Shown: piece after piece, positions 6,841 to 9,668 of the stretch
How positions within the stretch are numbered: the first letter of the stretch is position 1
How the letters are laid out: each line of letters opens with the position of its first letter
NCBI GenBank assembly: GCA_900770805.1
Contig: CAAGLP010000003.1
Coordinates: forward strand, 1 to 9,668
Direction of reading: 5' to 3'
Source: an uncultured Paraprevotella sp.
Lineage (GTDB): Bacteria > Bacteroidota > Bacteroidia > Bacteroidales > Bacteroidaceae
DNA: 9,668 nt
Translations under genes and position numbers: made by a program
Notes under the pieces: model-generated
Seen by the model: the letters and a program-made list of their open reading frames with translations, nothing else
What the model was told of the DNA's origin: nothing
Database searches by the model: none

Positions 6841-7514
6841 AGTCTTAGTTTTGGACTAATGTCGTATGTTAATGTGAACATGAAGAAGGAGTATGTATCC
6901 TTATTCTTCAGTCCTGAACTTTCAATATAGTGCGGATCGCTCAGCTTGACGCCGTCCATTTTGTCTATGGTTGTGAAGCGATGTGTCCACTCAAATATGA
7001 TGTTTAGGCGTGGTTTTACCTTGTATTTTACTCCTGCGCCTACAGGGAAGTTAGCTCCGAAGCTTGTTCCGTCTTCCGTTATTCCTAAGGTAGCACCGAT
7101 GCCCACTATGGCGTATGGCGTGATACGTGAGAGTTTCTTGTATCCAGGTCCCATTCCGTAGCCCCAAAAGTTTAGCTCGAACTGGGCTCCTATGTCTACA
7201 ACATTGCCACTGAATGTCAAATCAATGCTTTGTTGCGTGGAGCCTGGCGTTTCTGGCAGGTAGTAACCTTTGGATGTGCCTCCGTATCGTCCGTAGGCTA
7301 GGTTTGTCTTCAGAGACATTCGCGGGTTGAAGTTGCGTCTCAGTGTGAAGGCCGTCATTACACTACTACCGGAGAATGGTGTGCTATTTACGTCTCCCAG
7401 ATAATAGCAAAGTCCTGCACCACCTCCAATGTCCCAGCGGTATTCCAAGACCTCTTGGGCCGTGGTTTTGTGTATGCTACAGATAAGAAGCAGTATCGTG
7501 AGCAGTTTCTTCAA
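6828..7514 (-). CDS. DUF6089-type outer-membrane beta-barrel protein with TTG start
   Basis: The 228-residue protein has a signal peptide (MKKLLTILLLICSIHKTTA, cleavage before Gln20) followed by YRWDIGGGAGLCYYLGDVN, an opening I associate with the Bacteroidota DUF6089 family. The rest alternates polar and aromatic/hydrophobic residues with many glycines (for example LKTNLAYGRYGG, ITPYAIVGIGATLG, FFMFTLTYDIS), which fits a small 8- to 10-stranded outer-membrane barrel. No enzymatic motif is visible, and the function is unknown. The start is read as TTG at 7512-7514: no ATG lies between the upstream stop and the signal peptide, and translation from TTG gives a complete signal sequence. The frame is the same as that of the DUF6242 gene, whose TAA lies 12 bases upstream. 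The 3' end overlaps uppS by 13 bases. The steady place of such barrels beside uppS and bamA suggests an envelope role, by inference only. Confidence 0.82.
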   Translation of the reverse strand: MKKLLTILLLICSIHKTTAQEVLEYRWDIGGGAGLCYYLGDVNSTPFSGSSVMTAFTLRRNFNPRMSLKTNLAYGRYGGTSKGYYLPETPGSTQQSIDLTFSGNVVDIGAQFELNFWGYGMGPGYKKLSRITPYAIVGIGATLGITEDGTSFGANFPVGAGVKYKVKPRLNIIFEWTHRFTTIDKMDGVKLSDPHYIESSGLKNKDTYSFFMFTLTYDISPKLRLCNN

Positions 7515-7526
7515 TTCCGTTGTTTT

Positions 7527-8942
7527 TTAGTATATATCGGGGCGTTCAAAGCCCAGACGGTTGAGGCGTCCGCGGAACACCTTGTTGCCAGCAATTAGCC
7601 AGATGAATTTACTCTCGTCTACGGTGGCTGTGATGTATCCGTCAACTCCGTGTAGTTCAGAGGGCGGTATTATGTTGCTCAGACGCCACCATGTCAAACC
7701 GTTATCCTCGCTAACGTAGAATCTTTCCAAGGCTTCTATCGTTCCATCCTTACTGTCGCCTCCGGCCACCATGAGCATATTGTCGTAGTGCATCAATGTC
7801 ATTTGTGTAAGCATGGGCAGGGGCTTGGTGTTATCCCAACCTTTGTTGTAGTGCATCCAACTCTCGGTGTCCTCCTCTTCGAAGTCTGTCCAACACTTTG
7901 ACCACACAAGGGCGCAAGTGTCCGACTCCAGAGTACGGTTGCCTACAATAACCATTCTTGTCAGGTTTTCGTTTTGAGTGTAGGTTATGGCTGCGATCTC
8001 AGCATCCGGTAGGAGTGCGGCATCCTCATCCAAAGGATCTACGCTCCATCCCGTTGAACCTATGTATATGCTGTTTATGACACCATTGTACTTGGCATAG
8101 AGCTTGTCGTGTGAAACCCCGACAAGGCGAAGGCCTTCGTGTTGGAAAAGTTTTGTCCATGCCAGACCATCTGCACTGGAATAGAGCTCGCCATCTGTAG
8201 AACTAACGAAGAGATTGTTAGACCCTTTGGACAAGGAACTAAGGTCGGAGGTTACGGGCAGGTCTGTTATCTGGCGTGTCCATTCACCGAGATTGCTTTG
8301 TGGATGTGTCATCATCACCACTGCGTTACCGTCGTTTACAAATACGCACATCTCGTTGTTCCATGACAGAGCTTTCATAGGATTCGTGCCGCTTATGACA
8401 TCGTTGCTGCCAACGGCAACCCATCTGAGTGTATCGCTCTCCATGGTGTGCACGTTTATCTTCAGTGTGTACCTGCGTTCCGTGTTGTCTGTTGCCACCA
8501 GTTTGATGTGTAGGGGCTTGCGGAGATCGATGCTATCTGTTGACTGATAGGAAATCCATGGATCATCGTCCCATGCATCAGATTGACGGTAATATGCCAA
8601 GGCTGCGGTGTATGACATATTCATCACCACACGGGACAGGTCTGTATTGTATGGCAACGAGTCCCTGTTCTCAATGAACATGGTCTTGTGGTCAATGGTG
8701 AACACCCAATTTGATGCAGTGTATGTACTATAAAATGTGCTGTCTGTCACTCCGTCTGAAGCTTTTGTTGTGGTGAGTCGTCGGAAGGAGTCGAATGAGA
8801 TATTGGAGATGTAGCATGTGTTGCTCTCCATGGAAACGTCATCCGAGCTGGACAAACAAGATGTCAGCAGTACCATCATGAGGACAGCTGACAAGGTGGT
8901 TTGAAGTAGAGTTTTTAAAGCCTTTTTAGTCTTCGTGTACAT
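7527..8942 (-). CDS. DUF6242-like lipoprotein with Asp-box (BNR-type) motifs
   Basis: The 471-residue protein is probably a lipoprotein. A basic N-terminus (KTKKALK) and hydrophobic run end in the lipobox LLTSC, making Cys29 the acylated residue. Cys29 is followed by LSSSDDVS, a Ser/Asp-rich start like the export signals of surface-exposed Bacteroidota lipoproteins. I recognise it tentatively as DUF6242. Residues about 36-170 form an N-terminal beta-rich domain ending RRYTLKINVH. The C-terminal region looks like a beta-propeller: SEDNGLTW at 411-418 fits the Asp-box pattern SxDxGxTW, and SSADGLAW at 255-262 is a weaker match. No sialidase active-site arginine triad could be assigned. The ATG at 8942 was preferred over an in-frame TTG at 8954, which adds four residues and lies closer to the promoter. 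It heads the cluster, 12 bases before the DUF6089 gene. The function is unknown; a scaffold or binding role at the outer membrane is inference. Confidence 0.82.
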   Translation of the reverse strand: MYTKTKKALKTLLQTTLSAVLMMVLLTSCLSSSDDVSMESNTCYISNISFDSFRRLTTTKASDGVTDSTFYSTYTASNWVFTIDHKTMFIENRDSLPYNTDLSRVVMNMSYTAALAYYRQSDAWDDDPWISYQSTDSIDLRKPLHIKLVATDNTERRYTLKINVHTMESDTLRWVAVGSNDVISGTNPMKALSWNNEMCVFVNDGNAVVMMTHPQSNLGEWTRQITDLPVTSDLSSLSKGSNNLFVSSTDGELYSSADGLAWTKLFQHEGLRLVGVSHDKLYAKYNGVINSIYIGSTGWSVDPLDEDAALLPDAEIAAITYTQNENLTRMVIVGNRTLESDTCALVWSKCWTDFEEEDTESWMHYNKGWDNTKPLPMLTQMTLMHYDNMLMVAGGDSKDGTIEALERFYVSEDNGLTWWRLSNIIPPSELHGVDGYITATVDESKFIWLIAGNKVFRGRLNRLGFERPDIY

Positions 8943-8960
8943 TATTATATGCAATTTGGG

Positions 8961-8970
8961 TGCAAAAGTA
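8961..8970 (-). promoter_or_regulatory. Likely Bacteroidota promoter -7 element for the envelope operon
   Basis: On the minus strand TACTTTTGCA matches the TAnnTTTG -7 consensus used by the Bacteroidota primary sigma factor. It sits 18 bases upstream of the DUF6242 ATG, in the 63-base gap after ribD. A transcript would start roughly 7 bases downstream, leaving a leader of only about a dozen bases (part of AAATTGCATATAATA). At the expected distance upstream I do not see a clear TTTG -33 box (TAGC lies about there), so the promoter may be weak or depend on an activator. The rest of the gap holds no ribD terminator hairpin that I can see. Confidence 0.6.
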
Positions 8971-9005
8971 CGGCAATTATTCCATATCTCGGCTATTTGC
9001 GGGCA

Positions 9006-9668
9006 TCAAATGTGTCTTGAATTAAGTAAAATTAGCAATTTGTTGCCGTCGGCCTCGTATTCTTCACATACTTCCGCATATCTGAGTGCTGGTGCAACAA
9101 CTTTTTGCTCTTGAGGCATACCATGGGTTTTGTTCAGATTTTTATAACAAATCTCCACCCGTGCATCGTCCCACAGATTGCTGTCAATGAAACTCTGCAG
9201 AAGTTTGCTTCCACCTTCGACCAGCAGGTGCTGAACCCCACGTTTGTGGAGATCGAAAAGTATTTCCGAGAGAATCTCGTTGTGATAAACGACGGTTTCT
9301 AGTCCATCGCTTAGGACTTTAGTCGTGCTGTCGAGTCGACCTTTGCGGTCTATTGTTACGCGAAGAGGGGAGTCTCCGTTCCATAATCGAGTGGTAAGTG
9401 AGGGATTGTCTTGTATGGCAGTGTTCGTGCCTACCATGATTGCTTGACAACGAGAGCGTAAGCGGTGAACAAGCATTTCCGTGAACGGGGTTGATATGCG
9501 GAGTCTTTGGTTGCGTTCTGCCCTAAGCCCCATGGTGCCATCTGCCATCTGTGCCCATTTCAATGTTATTCTGGGGCGGAGCATGCTATGGCTCGTGTTG
9601 AAACAGGGGTTTATGGCTCCACCCCCTTTTTCCCCCACCCCCCCCCAAACTTCTATTCCCGCTTCACC
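9006..9668 (-). CDS. ribD: Riboflavin biosynthesis protein RibD, C-terminal reductase part (5' end outside window)
   Basis: RibD deaminates the pyrimidine intermediate of riboflavin synthesis and then reduces its ribosyl side chain with NADPH. The frame is open to the right edge, so 220 C-terminal residues are visible. Most of the deaminase domain, including its zinc ligands, is missing. Visible residues 2-7 (EAGIEV) fit the end of the deaminase domain. The reductase domain starts near residue 29 (LRPRITLKWAQMADG), with the substrate segment GTNTAIQDNPSLTTR at 80-94 and the dinucleotide-fold segment HLLVEGGSKLLQSFI at 147-161. Allowing for the missing part, the whole would be near the usual 340-370 residues. 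Residues 8-17 (WGGVGEKGGG) are unusually glycine-rich and come from long G-runs; the family normally has a less biased sequence here, so base errors are possible. The gene lies upstream of the envelope cluster on the same strand but is separated from it by a promoter-like element. Confidence 0.9.
   Translation of the reverse strand, partial: GEAGIEVWGGVGEKGGGAINPCFNTSHSMLRPRITLKWAQMADGTMGLRAERNQRLRISTPFTEMLVHRLRSRCQAIMVGTNTAIQDNPSLTTRLWNGDSPLRVTIDRKGRLDSTTKVLSDGLETVVYHNEILSEILFDLHKRGVQHLLVEGGSKLLQSFIDSNLWDDARVEICYKNLNKTHGMPQEQKVVAPALRYAEVCEEYEADGNKLLILLNSRHI
9619..9646 (-). other. G-run stretch inside ribD near the window edge
   Basis: Read on the minus strand this is G9-T-G5-A5-G5-T-G2, the most biased stretch in the window. 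It keeps the ribD frame open and encodes a Gly-rich linker between the deaminase and reductase domains. It could be real, and it has the run pattern of a potential G-quadruplex. It could equally be a consensus or base-calling error close to a contig end, where missing signal is read as G on some instruments. Confidence 0.5.

Noticed and set aside
8943..8954. TTG start for the DUF6242 lipoprotein at 8954
   Set aside because: An ATG four codons downstream gives the same lipoprotein signal and leaves a more plausible distance from the TACTTTTG element.
1..9668. Defence system, prophage, insertion sequence, tRNA or rRNA genes
   Set aside because: None is visible on either strand. Nearly every base belongs to recognised housekeeping or envelope genes with short gaps.

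Overview
The window looks like a core chromosomal segment of a Bacteroidales bacterium, probably Prevotella- or Bacteroides-like. The evidence is the gene set and order (DUF6242 lipoprotein, DUF6089 barrel, uppS, bamA, a run of ompH/skp genes, murI), the lack of Shine-Dalgarno sequences with A-rich leaders instead, and a TAnnTTTG-type promoter -7 element. The genus is inferred from recalled protein families. No database search was possible.

Layout. From the left, the 3' two-thirds of tdh (L-threonine 3-dehydrogenase) runs on the + strand to 655. It meets a long minus-strand series head-on. The 115-base convergent gap holds a strong 13-bp hairpin (711-746) that can terminate both sides. Read in transcription order on the minus strand, from right to left, the rest is: the C-terminal reductase part of ribD (9668 to 9006, cut by the edge); a 63-base gap with a likely promoter; a DUF6242 lipoprotein (8942-7527); a DUF6089 outer-membrane barrel with a TTG start (7514-6828); uppS (6840-6106); bamA (6116-3456); three consecutive ompH/skp-type chaperone genes (3374-2862, 2812-2273, 2203-1586); and murI (1586-771).

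How the genes fit together. Apart from tdh and ribD, everything serves the cell envelope. UppS makes the undecaprenyl carrier for peptidoglycan and surface glycans. MurI makes D-glutamate for peptidoglycan. BamA inserts outer-membrane barrels, and the OmpH/Skp proteins carry unfolded barrels through the periplasm. The DUF6089 barrel and DUF6242 lipoprotein are uncharacterised envelope proteins at the head of the cluster. Very short gaps or overlaps (12-nt gap, 13-nt overlap, 11-nt overlap, 1-nt TAATG overlap) argue for one operon, with longer gaps of 81, 49 and 69 nt around the ompH genes. The 69-nt gap holds a 12-bp hairpin that could tune expression of the last two genes.

I see no mobile element, CRISPR array, tRNA, rRNA or defence system. 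This is mostly a conserved housekeeping region. The points worth a second look are the three-gene ompH array with a divergent third member, the intra-operon hairpin, the Gly-Tyr repeat in a BamA loop, Asp-box motifs in the DUF6242 lipoprotein, the TTG start of the DUF6089 gene, and an odd G-rich stretch in ribD near the right edge that may be a sequence artefact.
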